Assembly: GCA_050012775.1 (NCBI GenBank)
Contig: JBEKGN010000011.1
Location: 1-64,000 of the forward strand
Source: Roseiarcus sp050012775
GTDB taxonomy: Bacteria; Pseudomonadota; Alphaproteobacteria; Rhizobiales; Beijerinckiaceae
Direction: 5' to 3'
DNA length: 64,000 bases
Positions 1-8,638 of the stretch are shown one piece after another (the first letter of the stretch is position 1; every line of letters begins with the position of its first letter). A program made the position numbers and the translations under genes. Below the pieces are notes generated by a model that saw only the letters and a program-made list of their open reading frames with translations, did not search any database and had not been told where the DNA came from.

Positions 1-694
1 GACTCATATTTTCGACCCGCTCGTCCCCTTCAATCGCGCCGCCGCGCGCACTTTCCCGAAAACTGTTGCTCCCGGGACTCACCCCGCTTGGGAGTTACTC
101 GATTTCGGCTTTCTCGAAGCTTCCGCGCCGGAATTCTCCTGAATCGGACCCGCGCTCGGCGAGCGCGGCCGACGCGGAAGCCCGCGCCGAAGTTCAATGG
201 CAAGCTACCACCATTTCTATTTTTCCGCAAAGAGAATGTCGTAGCTGTCCGACGGGCGGCGCGAACGATCTTACGGTCCGGCGAGCGCTTGTCAGCAATG
301 TCCGCCAAGGCGCCCCGCCGGCCGGGGGGCGCGCGCTCTATCGGTGTAAAGGCGGTCACGTCGCCGAACTAGCCGTTCTCGAAGAGGGCGCCAGGCGGCG
401 TCACAGCGAGAGTGCGCTTTTCCGGCCTTTGCTCGGCGAACGTGATGGAAACGTCGATTCGATAATCAATTGCACTGTCACCGGAACCCCCGGAACCCGA
501 GCGCATCCGCCGGCGCAACTCGCGGGACATCGCGCATATGCTGCGGACGTCGGGGCAGGGCGGCGACGATCGACAGGGATGACATGGCGCTGGCGTGGAG
601 GCGAGAGCCCAACCTCTCGATTCGCGCGCGTTTGACCGCGCCGGGACGCCCATCTATTACCGCTCCGGGGTGTGGCTCAAGGGGGGGGTAGGTC
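1..694. other. Gene-poor leading region
   Basis: No open frame here has a convincing domain; the frames are mutually overlapping and rich in Arg, as expected of random GC-rich DNA. A GC-rich hairpin (7-bp arms CGCGCTC/GAGCGCG, loop GGC) sits at 151-167 and may be the end of a transcript entering from the left, but it has no T tract. A run of eight G lies at 681-688, just before the next gene. Confidence 0.5.
681..694 (+). promoter_or_regulatory. G8 homopolymer tract in the ribosome-binding region
   Basis: Eight consecutive G (681-688) followed by TAGGTC and the ATG at 695. AGG at 690-692 is a short Shine-Dalgarno candidate only 2 bp from the ATG; the G run may itself serve as Shine-Dalgarno. 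Runs of this length are prone to slippage, so spacing upstream of this secreted protein could vary. Confidence 0.4.
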
Positions 695-3040
695 ATGAAA
701 GGGCGCCGTTCGCGGCTCGCGTGGTTGCTGCTGTCCTTGTTCTGGATTGTCGCGCCGAGGGCCGCCCTCGCTTACGGCGATTGCCCGCTAGTCGGGGCGC
801 TGGAGGGGTTTTACGCCTCCGACGAGCCGCGCGTCACGCCTTACGACGCCCGCGAGTTCGTGGTCTCCGACGCCAACGGCTCGCAGCAAGCGATCAAGAA
901 GGGCGAGGTCTGCCGACAGCTTTACAGCCTCGCATCCGGCCGCGCCGCGCTCAGCGCCTTGGAGATCATGCGCAATTACGCAGAGGGGCTGCCGAGCCAA
1001 GGGTTCGTGATCGCCAACAAGGGTCGCAGCGACGAGGACGAGATCTTCGCCGTCGGCAAGAACGACGGCCGCGAATACTGGGCGCATGTCTGGCAGGAAG
1101 ACGGCGAGAGAATCAACGTCGAGACGTTGAGCGTCGCCGCGTTCCGATCGCGCGTGTTGCCGCGCGCCGATCTCGACTGCCCGATCGTGCCGGCGCTCAG
1201 GGATTATCCGGCGAGCGACGCTCCGACCATCGTCGCCTACGACGCGATGGAGTTCGGCGTCGTCGACGGCGACGAGGAAAAGACGATCGTCAAGACCGGC
1301 AGGGTTTGCAAGCAGCTCTATCGCCGCAACGATGGCGCGGCTCAGCTCAGCGCCCTCGACATGATGCAGAACTACGCCGAGGCGCTGCCCAAGCTCGGCA
1401 TGACGATCACCAACACGAAGCGCAAGGCGGACGACGAAATCTTCGCCACGACGTCCAAGGACGGGGTCGAGACCTGGGTGCATGTCTGGCAGGAGGACGG
1501 CGATCGAATCAACGTCCAGACGCTGAGCGTCGCGCCGTTCCGATCGCGTCTGCTGGCGCACGCCAATTCCGACTGCCCGATCGTGCCGGCGCTCGAGGAT
1601 TTTTCGGCGAGCGAAGCCCCGACGCCCGTCAAATACGACGCGATGGAGATGCGCGTCGTCGATGGCGACCAGGAAAAGACGATCACGAAACGCGGCAATG
1701 TCTGCAAGCAGCTCTATCGCCTGAAGGAGGGCGTCGCGGCGCTCAGCGCCCTCGACATCATGCAGAACTACGCCGAGGGGCTGCCGAAGCTCGGCATGAC
1801 GATCACCGACACGAAGCGCGGGGCGAACGACGAAATTTTTGCGACGATGAGCAAGGACGGCGTCGAGAGCTGGGCGCATGTCTGGCAGGAAGACGGCGAG
1901 AGAATCAATGTCCAAACGCTGCAGATCGAGCCGTTCAAGTCGTCGATGAAGGCGCCGCAGCCGGCGGCGAAAACGCCGGCGCCGCCGGCCAAGGCGCGTT
2001 TCAGCGCGACGGCTGTGCGGGACGGCAAGCCGGTCGCAGGCGCCTGGTGCGGCGCTTTCGCGCCGGGCGCGACGGGCGGCGTGCCGATCGCGCGCGCCGA
2101 CAGCGGCAAGCCGCAGGAGATCGCGCCGGGAACTTACGACATCGGCTGCTTCGTCGCCGACTGCGGCGCCAAGGCCGAGGGGTGGTTGCGCAACCAGGCG
2201 CTCGCGGCCGGCGACGCTTCGCTCAGCGTCGACACGCCGGCGCCGCGCGTCGCCGTCGAGCTTCAGCTCCAGGCGCCGTCGAGCGCCGTCGAGCCGGTCG
2301 TCGCCGAATCCGGCGATTTCCCCTATCTGCCGCCCGCGCCGGGATCGACGGCGCTGGGCGGCAAGGCGCTGGCGCAGCCCTTCTACGTGCAGCCCGCCGA
2401 CGCCAAGCAGCCGGAACTCGTCGCGGAGAAGTCGATCGAGAAGGATTATCGCGCGCCGCGATGCGTGACGCCGCAAGCGATCGGCGCCGGCTACGCCGAC
2501 GCGCTGCAAAGGAGCGGCTGGACGATCGTCAATCAAACGAGCGATCCGGACCTGCGCCTCGCCGCGCACTTCGGCTCGAACGGCCGCAACATCTGGGCCT
2601 CGGTCAGCGCCAACGCCTCGGGCTACGCGCTGACCGTCGCCGACGCGACGGTCACCGGCGCCAAGATCGCCGAAGACTTGAACGCGAAGTGCCACCTGGC
2701 GCTGACCGGCGTGCTGTTCGATTTCGCCAAGTCGACCCTCAAGCCCGAATCCGACGCGATCCTCGGCAAAGTCGCCGAGGCGCTCGCGGCCGATCCCGCG
2801 CTGAAGCTCGAGGTCGAGGGCCACACCGACAACGTCGGCTCGGACGCCTACAACGACAAGCTGTCGCTGGCCCGCGCGAAGTCGGTCGTCAAATGGCTGG
2901 AGGACCACGGCGTCGACGGCAAACGCCTCAAGGCGCACGGCTACGGCAAGACGCGGCCGATCGCCGACAACGACACCGACGAAGGGCGCGCGAAAAACCG
3001 GCGGGTCGAACTCGCCAATTCGGCTTGCAAGGCGAAATGA
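695..3040 (+). CDS. Secreted OmpA-family protein with three internal repeats
   Basis: Protein of 781 aa. It has a clear Sec signal peptide (positive start, hydrophobic core, cleavage likely after Ala26). Three repeats of about 132 aa begin at Asp29, Asp161 and Asp293, each starting DCP(I/L)V and containing a NYAE, a DEIFA and a HVWQEDG motif. A linker follows (about 420-570), then a degenerate fourth half-repeat (about 600-660) and a C-terminal OmpA peptidoglycan-binding domain (about 668-775) with the VEGHTDNVGS and GRAKNRRVE signatures. It probably sits in the periplasm or outer membrane, anchored to peptidoglycan. The repeat region resembles the DUF4892-like region found beside OmpA domains; its role is unknown. 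The ATG is chosen because the signal peptide starts there; a G8 tract overlaps the ribosome-binding region. Confidence 0.85.
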   Translation: MKGRRSRLAWLLLSLFWIVAPRAALAYGDCPLVGALEGFYASDEPRVTPYDAREFVVSDANGSQQAIKKGEVCRQLYSLASGRAALSALEIMRNYAEGLPSQGFVIANKGRSDEDEIFAVGKNDGREYWAHVWQEDGERINVETLSVAAFRSRVLPRADLDCPIVPALRDYPASDAPTIVAYDAMEFGVVDGDEEKTIVKTGRVCKQLYRRNDGAAQLSALDMMQNYAEALPKLGMTITNTKRKADDEIFATTSKDGVETWVHVWQEDGDRINVQTLSVAPFRSRLLAHANSDCPIVPALEDFSASEAPTPVKYDAMEMRVVDGDQEKTITKRGNVCKQLYRLKEGVAALSALDIMQNYAEGLPKLGMTITDTKRGANDEIFATMSKDGVESWAHVWQEDGERINVQTLQIEPFKSSMKAPQPAAKTPAPPAKARFSATAVRDGKPVAGAWCGAFAPGATGGVPIARADSGKPQEIAPGTYDIGCFVADCGAKAEGWLRNQALAAGDASLSVDTPAPRVAVELQLQAPSSAVEPVVAESGDFPYLPPAPGSTALGGKALAQPFYVQPADAKQPELVAEKSIEKDYRAPRCVTPQAIGAGYADALQRSGWTIVNQTSDPDLRLAAHFGSNGRNIWASVSANASGYALTVADATVTGAKIAEDLNAKCHLALTGVLFDFAKSTLKPESDAILGKVAEALAADPALKLEVEGHTDNVGSDAYNDKLSLARAKSVVKWLEDHGVDGKRLKAHGYGKTRPIADNDTDEGRAKNRRVELANSACKAK

Positions 3041-3090
3041 GTCTCGGCGGCGGGCTTTGTGCGCGTCCGCTCAGCCGAGCCCCGTCTGCG

Positions 3091-3115
3091 GCGCGCCGCC
3101 GGATCAGCGGCGCGC
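3091..3115 (+). terminator. GC-rich hairpin after the OmpA-like gene
   Basis: Perfect 9-bp inverted repeat, GCGCGCCGC (3091-3099) and GCGGCGCGC (3107-3115), loop of 7. No T tract follows (TATAACG), so it is either a weak intrinsic terminator or an mRNA-stabilising hairpin. Confidence 0.35.
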
Positions 3116-3265
3116 TATAACGTATAACGGTGTGCGGTAGTATCCAAGAAAAGGCAGTTCTAAGAACAGACAAATCACGCGCTACAAAATCCTGACCGAC
3201 GACGAGCTAGCCACGCGCGCCGCCGAACGCTTGCCATCGCCGGCCGCTTCCCGCAAGGTCGCGCG

Positions 3266-4531
3266 ATGAATTTTTCTCCCGCCAAATCCCTCGAAGACGC
3301 CGACCCTTACGGGCCCGACGGCGCCTACGCCTTCGCGCGCCTGGGATTGTCGCTGCTGATCGCGACCCTCGTCGGGGCGGGCATGTGGGCGGTCATCGTC
3401 GTCTTGCCGAAGGCGCAGCTCGAATTCGGCGTCGACCGTTCGGCCGCCTCCTTGCCCTACACGGCGATGATGTTGGGTTTTGCCTTCGGCACGATCGTGC
3501 TGGGGCGGATGGCGGACCGCACTGGCATCGCCGTTCCCATGGTCATCGCCGGCCTCTGTCTGGGTTTTGGCTTTGTCGTCGCGGGCTATGCGCCCAATCT
3601 GCTCGTCTTTTCGGCGGCGCACGGCCTGCTGATCGGCGTCGGCGCCGGGACGGGCTTCGCGCCGATGATGGCGGATATTTCGCATTGGTTCGTCAAGCGG
3701 CGCGGGCTCGCGGTCGTCGTCGTGGCCTCGGGCAATTATCTCGCGGGAACGATCTGGCCGTTGGCGATGAACTTGACGATGCCGGCGATCGGCTGGCGCG
3801 GGACCTATGCTGCGATCGGCGTCGTGATCGCGGCGACGGTCGTTCCGCTTGCTTTGTTGATGCGCCGTCGTCCCTCGGCGCGGATGATCGCCGAGGCCGA
3901 GGAAGCGACCAAAATCGCGCGCGCCGAGGTCGGCATATCGCCGCGACTGCTGGTGGCCCTGCTCATTGCAGCGGGTTTTTCCTGCTGCGTCGCGATGTCG
4001 ATGCCTCAGGTGCATATCGTCGCTTATTGCGGCGACCTCGGCTATGGCGTGGCGCGCGGCGCCGAAATGCTCTCGCTCATGCTGTTTCTCGGCATCGTTT
4101 CGCGCATCGGGTCGGGCTTCGTCGCCGACGCGATCGGCGGTTCGCCGACGCTGCTGATCGGCTCCTTCATGCAGGGAATCGCGCTGTTGCTCTACCTCCA
4201 TTTCAACGGACTGACGTCGTTGTTCGTCGTCTCCGGAATTTTCGGCCTCTTTCAGGGCGGCATCGTGCCGATGTACGCGGTGATCTGCCGCGAGCTTCTG
4301 CCGCCGCGCGAAGCCGGCGCCAAGATCGGCCTCGTCGTATCGGCGACGATCTTCGGCATGGCGTTCGGCGGTTACTTCTCGGGCGTGATCTTCGATCTCA
4401 CGAGTTCCTATCGCATGGCCTTTTTGAACGGCCTTGCATGGAATGGGCTCAATCTCGCGGTCGTCGGCTGGTTGTTCTGGCGCCGGCAAAAGCCATCGCC
4501 CAAGGCCCGGCTCGCGCCCGTCGCCCGATAG
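3266..4531 (+). CDS. MFS transporter (monocarboxylate/oxalate-formate type)
   Basis: Protein of 421 aa with about 12 hydrophobic segments and the MFS signature between helices 2 and 3 (LGRMADRTG, residues about 78-86). The architecture is the compact YnfM/MCT-like type: six helices, a basic cytoplasmic loop near residues 195-210 (LMRRRPSARM), six helices. It probably carries small organic anions across the inner membrane; the substrate cannot be read from sequence. It stands alone, with intergenic DNA on both sides, so context gives no substrate clue. The ATG follows an AAGG at about 8 bp spacing. Confidence 0.8.
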   Translation: MNFSPAKSLEDADPYGPDGAYAFARLGLSLLIATLVGAGMWAVIVVLPKAQLEFGVDRSAASLPYTAMMLGFAFGTIVLGRMADRTGIAVPMVIAGLCLGFGFVVAGYAPNLLVFSAAHGLLIGVGAGTGFAPMMADISHWFVKRRGLAVVVVASGNYLAGTIWPLAMNLTMPAIGWRGTYAAIGVVIAATVVPLALLMRRRPSARMIAEAEEATKIARAEVGISPRLLVALLIAAGFSCCVAMSMPQVHIVAYCGDLGYGVARGAEMLSLMLFLGIVSRIGSGFVADAIGGSPTLLIGSFMQGIALLLYLHFNGLTSLFVVSGIFGLFQGGIVPMYAVICRELLPPREAGAKIGLVVSATIFGMAFGGYFSGVIFDLTSSYRMAFLNGLAWNGLNLAVVGWLFWRRQKPSPKARLAPVAR

Positions 4532-5016
4532 GGGCGATCCGCTCGCTTGGCCTTTTCCCCCCACGCGGCAAGCCGCGAATTCGTCTCGCCGTCACGGTTG
4601 CGGAAACGCTTTATAAAACAGGCGTAACCATCAGTAATCAAACCAAGGTTCTCCGTGCGCCGGACAGACCGAAGCCTATCGGGACGCCGATGCGACTCGG
4701 GGCGCCGTCGACTTCCCGCGCCGCGCGCTGGGAATGGCGTTGCGGATGTATTGCAATGTGTTGTCAACCTTTATTAAAGCAATACATCTAAAGCGCCTCT
4801 TCACCAAGACATAGGGATCGAGAAACAGAGCCTTGCGGCTCGAGGCCGACAATCGAAGCGGCGCCTGCCAGCCTCGCCGCTGCGAGCGGGCGAGAGTAAT
4901 TGTCCGCCGCGCAAAAACGTTGCAAGTGGAGCCGCGCTATGGTTTTTATCAAGTGATGCGCCGTCGACGCTCCCGCATATGGGGCGACGGCCGCGATCGC
5001 ACGGGATTTTTCGTCG
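4532..5016. other. 485-bp intergenic region with inverted repeats
   Basis: No supported gene. Base composition is visibly more AT-rich from about 4600 to 4980 than the flanking genes. It contains a perfect 10-bp inverted repeat (listed separately), an internal ATTGCAAT palindrome and a small hairpin GCGGCAAGCCGC near 4565. It presumably holds the promoter and operator for the ferredoxin-NADP reductase gene at 5017. Confidence 0.5.
4745..4788. repeat. Perfect 10-bp inverted repeat, candidate operator
   Basis: GATGTATTGC (4745-4754) and its exact complement GCAATACATC (4779-4788) are separated by 24 bp of AT-rich DNA. The left arm overlaps the palindrome ATTGCAAT (4750-4757). The arms are AT-rich and well spaced, as for a dimeric regulator bound at two sites rather than for a terminator. 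The nearest downstream gene is the ferredoxin-NADP reductase, about 230 bp away. Confidence 0.45.
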
Positions 5017-5790
5017 ATGAGCCAATTCAACCGGGAAAGCGTCGTCAGCGTCCGCCATTGGACCGACCGTCTTTTCAGCTTCCGCACGACGCGCGCGCCG
5101 TCCTTTCGTTTCCGCAGCGGCCAGTTCATCATGATGGGCCTGGAGGCGGAGGGACGCCCGCTGGTGCGCGCCTATTCCTTGGCCAGCGCGAATTACGAGG
5201 ACGAACTCGAGTTTTTCAGCATCAAGGTTCCCGACGGGCCGCTGACCTCGCGGCTTCAACGCATCGAGGTTGGCGATCCCGTCCTCGTCGGCCGCAAGGC
5301 GACTGGCACGCTGCTCCTCGACAATCTCAGCGAGGGCCGCAACCTCTTCCTGCTCGGGACCGGCACCGGGCTCGCGCCGTTCCTGAGCATCATCAAGGAC
5401 CCCGAGACCTACGAGCGCTTCGCGCGCGTCGTCGTCGTCCACGGCTGCCGTTGGGCTCGCGAACTCGCCTATGGCGACTTCATCGCCAACGATCTGCCCA
5501 ATGACGAATTCGTCGGCGAGAGCGTGCGCCGCAAGCTCACGTATTATCCCACGGTGACGCGCGAGCCGTTCCGCAACCACGGCCGCATTTCGCTGATGCT
5601 GACCTCGGGAAAACTGACCGACGACCTCGGCCTTCCCGCGATCGACCGTCAGAGCGACCGCTTCATGCTCTGCGGCAGCCCGGCGATGCTCGCCGACATC
5701 CGCGCGATCCTCGAGGCGCGGGGCTTCGGCGAGGGCAATCACGGCGAACCCGGCGACTACGTGATCGAGAAAGCCTTCGTCGAGAAATAG
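5017..5790 (+). CDS. fpr: Ferredoxin--NADP(+) reductase
   Basis: Protein of 257 aa, the usual length of the bacterial Fpr subfamily. The FAD-binding region carries RAYSLAS (about 49-55), matching the RxYS motif. The NADP-binding half begins with LGTGTGLAPFLS (about 112-123), and CGSP (about 227-230) is the conserved Cys-Gly motif. The C terminus ends in a short tail after the VIEKAF motif typical of subclass I bacterial enzymes. It moves electrons between NADPH and ferredoxin or flavodoxin in the cytoplasm and is often linked to oxidative stress or to Fe-S biosynthesis. It is monocistronic, converging on the marR gene. Confidence 0.93.
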   Translation: MSQFNRESVVSVRHWTDRLFSFRTTRAPSFRFRSGQFIMMGLEAEGRPLVRAYSLASANYEDELEFFSIKVPDGPLTSRLQRIEVGDPVLVGRKATGTLLLDNLSEGRNLFLLGTGTGLAPFLSIIKDPETYERFARVVVVHGCRWARELAYGDFIANDLPNDEFVGESVRRKLTYYPTVTREPFRNHGRISLMLTSGKLTDDLGLPAIDRQSDRFMLCGSPAMLADIRAILEARGFGEGNHGEPGDYVIEKAFVEK

Positions 5791-5804
5791 GGACGACCCC
5801 CGAC

Positions 5805-6269
5805 CTAATCCATCTCCAAGCCCGCGGCCGCCCGCGCGAGCCTCGGCGCGAGATCGGCGTCGATGCGCTCGGCGAGCGCCGCGTGAGCGCGCCGCCAGAA
5901 CGGCAGGGCGGCTTCCAGGCGGCGGGCGCCGGCCTCGGTGAGCCAGACCGCGCGGCGACGCAGATCGGTCTCGACGATCGCGATTTCGGCGAGGCCCGCC
6001 GTCTCCAGCGCGCGCAGATTGCGCGACAACGTCGATGGGTCGAGATCCATGCTTTCGCTCAACGCGCCGATCGTATCGTCTTGCGCGCCCGCCAATTGCG
6101 CCATCAGCGCGAACTGGGCGAGGCTGAGGCCGCAGCCCTCCATCCGCCGCTCGAGGAATTTGGCGATGCGTCGTGCGGCGAGGCGGCTGTTCCAGCCCGA
6201 ACAGGCTTCGAGCGCGGCGCGCGCCTCGGCGCCCAGGCGCGTGTCAGGGGATTGTGGGTTGTCGCTCAT
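5805..6269 (-). CDS. MarR-family transcriptional regulator
   Basis: Protein of 154 aa with a winged-helix core: the recognition-helix region reads LDPSTLSRNLRALETAGL (about 77-94), followed by the wing with DLRRRAVWLTEAG. It represses as a dimer and usually responds to small aromatic or oxidising ligands. It is divergent from the thioesterase gene, with only 21 bp between the outermost start codons; that gap holds the palindrome ATGTA-TC-TACAT. The arrangement strongly suggests that it controls itself and the thioesterase. Confidence 0.88.
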   Translation of the reverse strand: MSDNPQSPDTRLGAEARAALEACSGWNSRLAARRIAKFLERRMEGCGLSLAQFALMAQLAGAQDDTIGALSESMDLDPSTLSRNLRALETAGLAEIAIVETDLRRRAVWLTEAGARRLEAALPFWRRAHAALAERIDADLAPRLARAAAGLEMD

Positions 6270-6275
6270 AGGTAT

Positions 6276-6287
6276 ATGTATCTACAT
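6276..6287. promoter_or_regulatory. Candidate MarR operator
   Basis: Perfect inverted repeat ATGTA-TC-TACAT between the divergent marR-type gene (start at 6269) and thioesterase gene. Its position would cover both promoters or start sites. The half-site length and AT-richness fit MarR-family operators; binding is inferred. Confidence 0.5.
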
Positions 6288-6314
6288 TAAATGCATAACC
6301 ATGGAAATGCGATC

Positions 6315-6803
6315 ATGACCAAGGCCGATGCGGTTGTCTATGGCGTAGCCTCTCCCGAGGACGTCGCCGCGCTCTCCGGGCGGGAGGTCTTACAGGCGAT
6401 GATCGACGGCAAATTGCCGGCGCCGCCGATCGCCCGGACGCTGGGGTTTCTGCTGACTGAGGTCGAGGACGGCTTCGCCGTGTTCGAGGGCGACACCGGC
6501 TCGCATCTGCTCAATCCCATGGGGACGGTGCACGGCGGCTGGGCGCTGACGATCATCGACAGCGTGACGGGCTGCGCGGCCTTTTCGATGTTGCCGCCCG
6601 GCGTCGCCTATACGACCGTCGAGACCAAGGCCAATTTCACCCGCCCGATTCTGGCCGACACCGGCCGCGTGCGCGCCGAGGGGCGCGTCGTCTCGCAGGG
6701 CCGGCAAGTGGTCACCGCCGAGGCGAAGGTGACGGACGCCCAGGGCCGCGTGCTTGCGCACGGAACCTCGACGCTGCTCGTGCTCGGCGGCGCGCGCGCC
6801 TGA
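6315..6803 (+). CDS. PaaI-family hotdog thioesterase
   Basis: Protein of 162 aa from ATG 6315; an in-frame upstream ATG at 6291 would add 8 residues. Hotdog-fold signatures are NPMGTVHGGWALTIID (about 73-88), the region of the PaaI catalytic loop, and YTTVETKANFTRPI (about 103-116). It most likely hydrolyses acyl- or aryl-CoA thioesters in the cytoplasm. Start 6315 is preferred because GGAA lies 8 bp upstream and the 6291 start would leave almost no leader behind the marR operator. Pairing with a MarR regulator suggests control by an aromatic or fatty acyl ligand. Confidence 0.82.
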   Translation: MTKADAVVYGVASPEDVAALSGREVLQAMIDGKLPAPPIARTLGFLLTEVEDGFAVFEGDTGSHLLNPMGTVHGGWALTIIDSVTGCAAFSMLPPGVAYTTVETKANFTRPILADTGRVRAEGRVVSQGRQVVTAEAKVTDAQGRVLAHGTSTLLVLGGARA

Positions 6804-6809
6804 ACTCGG

Positions 6810-7856
6810 CTACAGCGCGCTCCAGAGGCGATCGCGCAGGCGTCGGGCGCGGTCGTTCGCGGTCCGTTGCAGACGGAACCACAGCGGCGGATCTTCGCAA
6901 GCGCGGCGCCCGGGCGCCAGGAACGTGTCCGCAAAGGTCCGGATCACCGCCGTCGGCGCGAATTCCGCCACACGGGCGGACCAGGCGCCTCGCCAGTCCC
7001 CGGCTTCGAGATCGCAGAGCTTTTGCACGAGATCGCGTCTCATCTTGTAGACGAAGCGCGCGTCGTCGACGAGCGCGAGGTGATTGCGGTCGCGGCCGCC
7101 CGCCCACACGAGCACGGGCTTGTCCTGGGCGAGGAATTCCGCGATCGCCAGGCCGAAGGTCTCGCCGACGTAGCGGGCGTTGATCCCGGCGTCGCAACTC
7201 GCGACGAAATCGGCGATGGCCTGGCGGTCGGGCGTCGCCGGGAGATGAACGACGCGCTCGTGCGTCGTGAACCGGGCGGTGTTCAAGAGGAGGAACCACA
7301 GGTTCTTTCTGCGCTCGAGCGCCGCTTCGATCGCGCGCGGCGCGAACGGAATATTGAATTGCTCGATCGCGCCATGGCGGCCGACGACGAAGGCGTCCTT
7401 AGGGATGCCGAGCTCGGCTCTCAGATTGGCGCGCGGCTTCGGCGGATCGACGATATGGGGAACGGCGGGATAGCGACCGCCGGTCATCGCCTGGGACAGC
7501 CACTTCGAGACATAGGCGTAGGAATCGCCATGGGGATGGAAGAACTTGAACACCTCGTGGACAGCGGTTCGACTCGAGCGCGAAACGCGCGAATCCTTCC
7601 GCGCGGTCTTCAGGAAATAGGCGACCTCGATCCGTTCGCGCTCGATCAGGCGCTGCATCTCCTCTTCGGACTCATAGGGATAGGTCGGAAATTCGTTGGC
7701 GAACCGCGCGACGTGGGCGGGTCCGGGCGGAACGCGCGCGTCGTGGAGGATGACGGGTTCGACGCCGATGAGGGCGCGCGCATGAAACGCATAGTCGAAC
7801 AGCGCCACCGCCACGCCGCGCTCGTTGAGCCGGCCGCCGTCGAAACTTACGCGCAT
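6810..7856 (-). CDS. Glycosyltransferase, GT4-like
   Basis: Protein of 348 aa from ATG 7856; an open frame continues upstream to 8027, but that part is Arg/Ala-rich and lies over the lysE promoter, so I take the ATG at the MRVSFDGGRLNERG sequence. The C-terminal Rossmann half contains YVGETFGLAIAEFLAQDKPV (about 260-279), the E-x7-E donor-sugar motif of GT-B enzymes. The N-terminal half has a PFAPRAIEAALERR segment. It probably transfers a sugar to a surface or lipid acceptor. No other sugar gene is beside it; the preceding thioesterase gene converges on it. Acceptor and donor are unknown. Confidence 0.7.
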   Translation of the reverse strand: MRVSFDGGRLNERGVAVALFDYAFHARALIGVEPVILHDARVPPGPAHVARFANEFPTYPYESEEEMQRLIERERIEVAYFLKTARKDSRVSRSSRTAVHEVFKFFHPHGDSYAYVSKWLSQAMTGGRYPAVPHIVDPPKPRANLRAELGIPKDAFVVGRHGAIEQFNIPFAPRAIEAALERRKNLWFLLLNTARFTTHERVVHLPATPDRQAIADFVASCDAGINARYVGETFGLAIAEFLAQDKPVLVWAGGRDRNHLALVDDARFVYKMRRDLVQKLCDLEAGDWRGAWSARVAEFAPTAVIRTFADTFLAPGRRACEDPPLWFRLQRTANDRARRLRDRLWSAL

Positions 7857-8019
7857 GCCCAGTCGTCCCTTTCGATTTGGCGGACGCACGCCACTAGCCG
7901 ATTTCGAGCGGCTTTCCCAGCGTCCGGGCGCGATCCCGGCTGCGGCGGCGCATCTCGACCTTGACCGCGCGGCGTCGACGCGCTTTGGATGGGCCAACGC
8001 CCCCGGGAAAGGCCAACGC

Positions 8020-8634
8020 GTGTCCATTTCGTCGCTGCTGCTGTTCGCCGCGGTCTATTTCGTCGCGGTCGCGACGCCGGGACCGGGCGTCGCGGCGCTC
8101 GTCGCGCGCGTTCTCGCCCACGGCTTGATCGGGGTCGCGCCTTTCATCGCGGGTTACGTCGTCGGCGATCTCATCTGGCTGGCGATCGCGGCGACCGGCC
8201 TCGCCGTGCTCGCGCATGAATTCGCCGGCGTCTTCATCGTCCTGAAATTCGCCGGCGTCGCTTATCTGCTTTATGTCGCCTGGGGCATGGCGCGCTCGTC
8301 GGCGACATCAGACGCCGGCGCGCCGCCCGCGCGCGCCGCGCGGGGCTGGCGCGCGTTCTCCGGCTCGCTCTCCCTGACGCTCGGCAATCCCAAGGTGATC
8401 GTGTTCTTCCTGTCGATCATGCCGCTGGTCGTCGATCTCGATGCGATGACCCCGGCGATCTCTATCGAAATCGCCGCGACCTCGGTGATCGTGCTCTCGG
8501 CGACGCTTTTCGCCTATGCGCTCGCCGCCAATCGCGCCCGCGCGATGTTGCGCTCGATGCGGGCGATGCGCCTCGTCCATCGCGCCGCCGCCGGCGTGAT
8601 GGCGGGCGTCGCGCTGGCGATCGCGACGCGCTGA
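8020..8634 (+). CDS. LysE-family exporter (first copy)
   Basis: Protein of 204 aa from GTG 8020, which has GGAAAGG 7 bp upstream; the in-frame sequence before it has no membrane character. LysE/RhtB signatures: ATPGPGV near residue 19, KFAGVAYLLYVAWG (about 75-88) and LGNPKVIVFFLS (about 122-133). Six transmembrane helices are expected. It exports amino acids or related metabolites. It ends 4 bp before the KDG kinase gene and is probably cotranscribed with it and with the second LysE gene. Confidence 0.85.
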   Translation: MSISSLLLFAAVYFVAVATPGPGVAALVARVLAHGLIGVAPFIAGYVVGDLIWLAIAATGLAVLAHEFAGVFIVLKFAGVAYLLYVAWGMARSSATSDAGAPPARAARGWRAFSGSLSLTLGNPKVIVFFLSIMPLVVDLDAMTPAISIEIAATSVIVLSATLFAYALAANRARAMLRSMRAMRLVHRAAAGVMAGVALAIATR

Positions 8635-8638
8635 CGCC

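Noticed and set aside
595..3120. Long open frame of 841 codons over the OmpA-like gene
   Set aside because: It is the +1 shadow of the OmpA-like gene, Arg-rich with no domain, while the 695 frame has a signal peptide and OmpA domain.
7857..8027. N-terminal extension of the glycosyltransferase
   Set aside because: Arg/Ala/Gly-rich, no family sequence, and it would cover the start of the LysE gene on the other strand.
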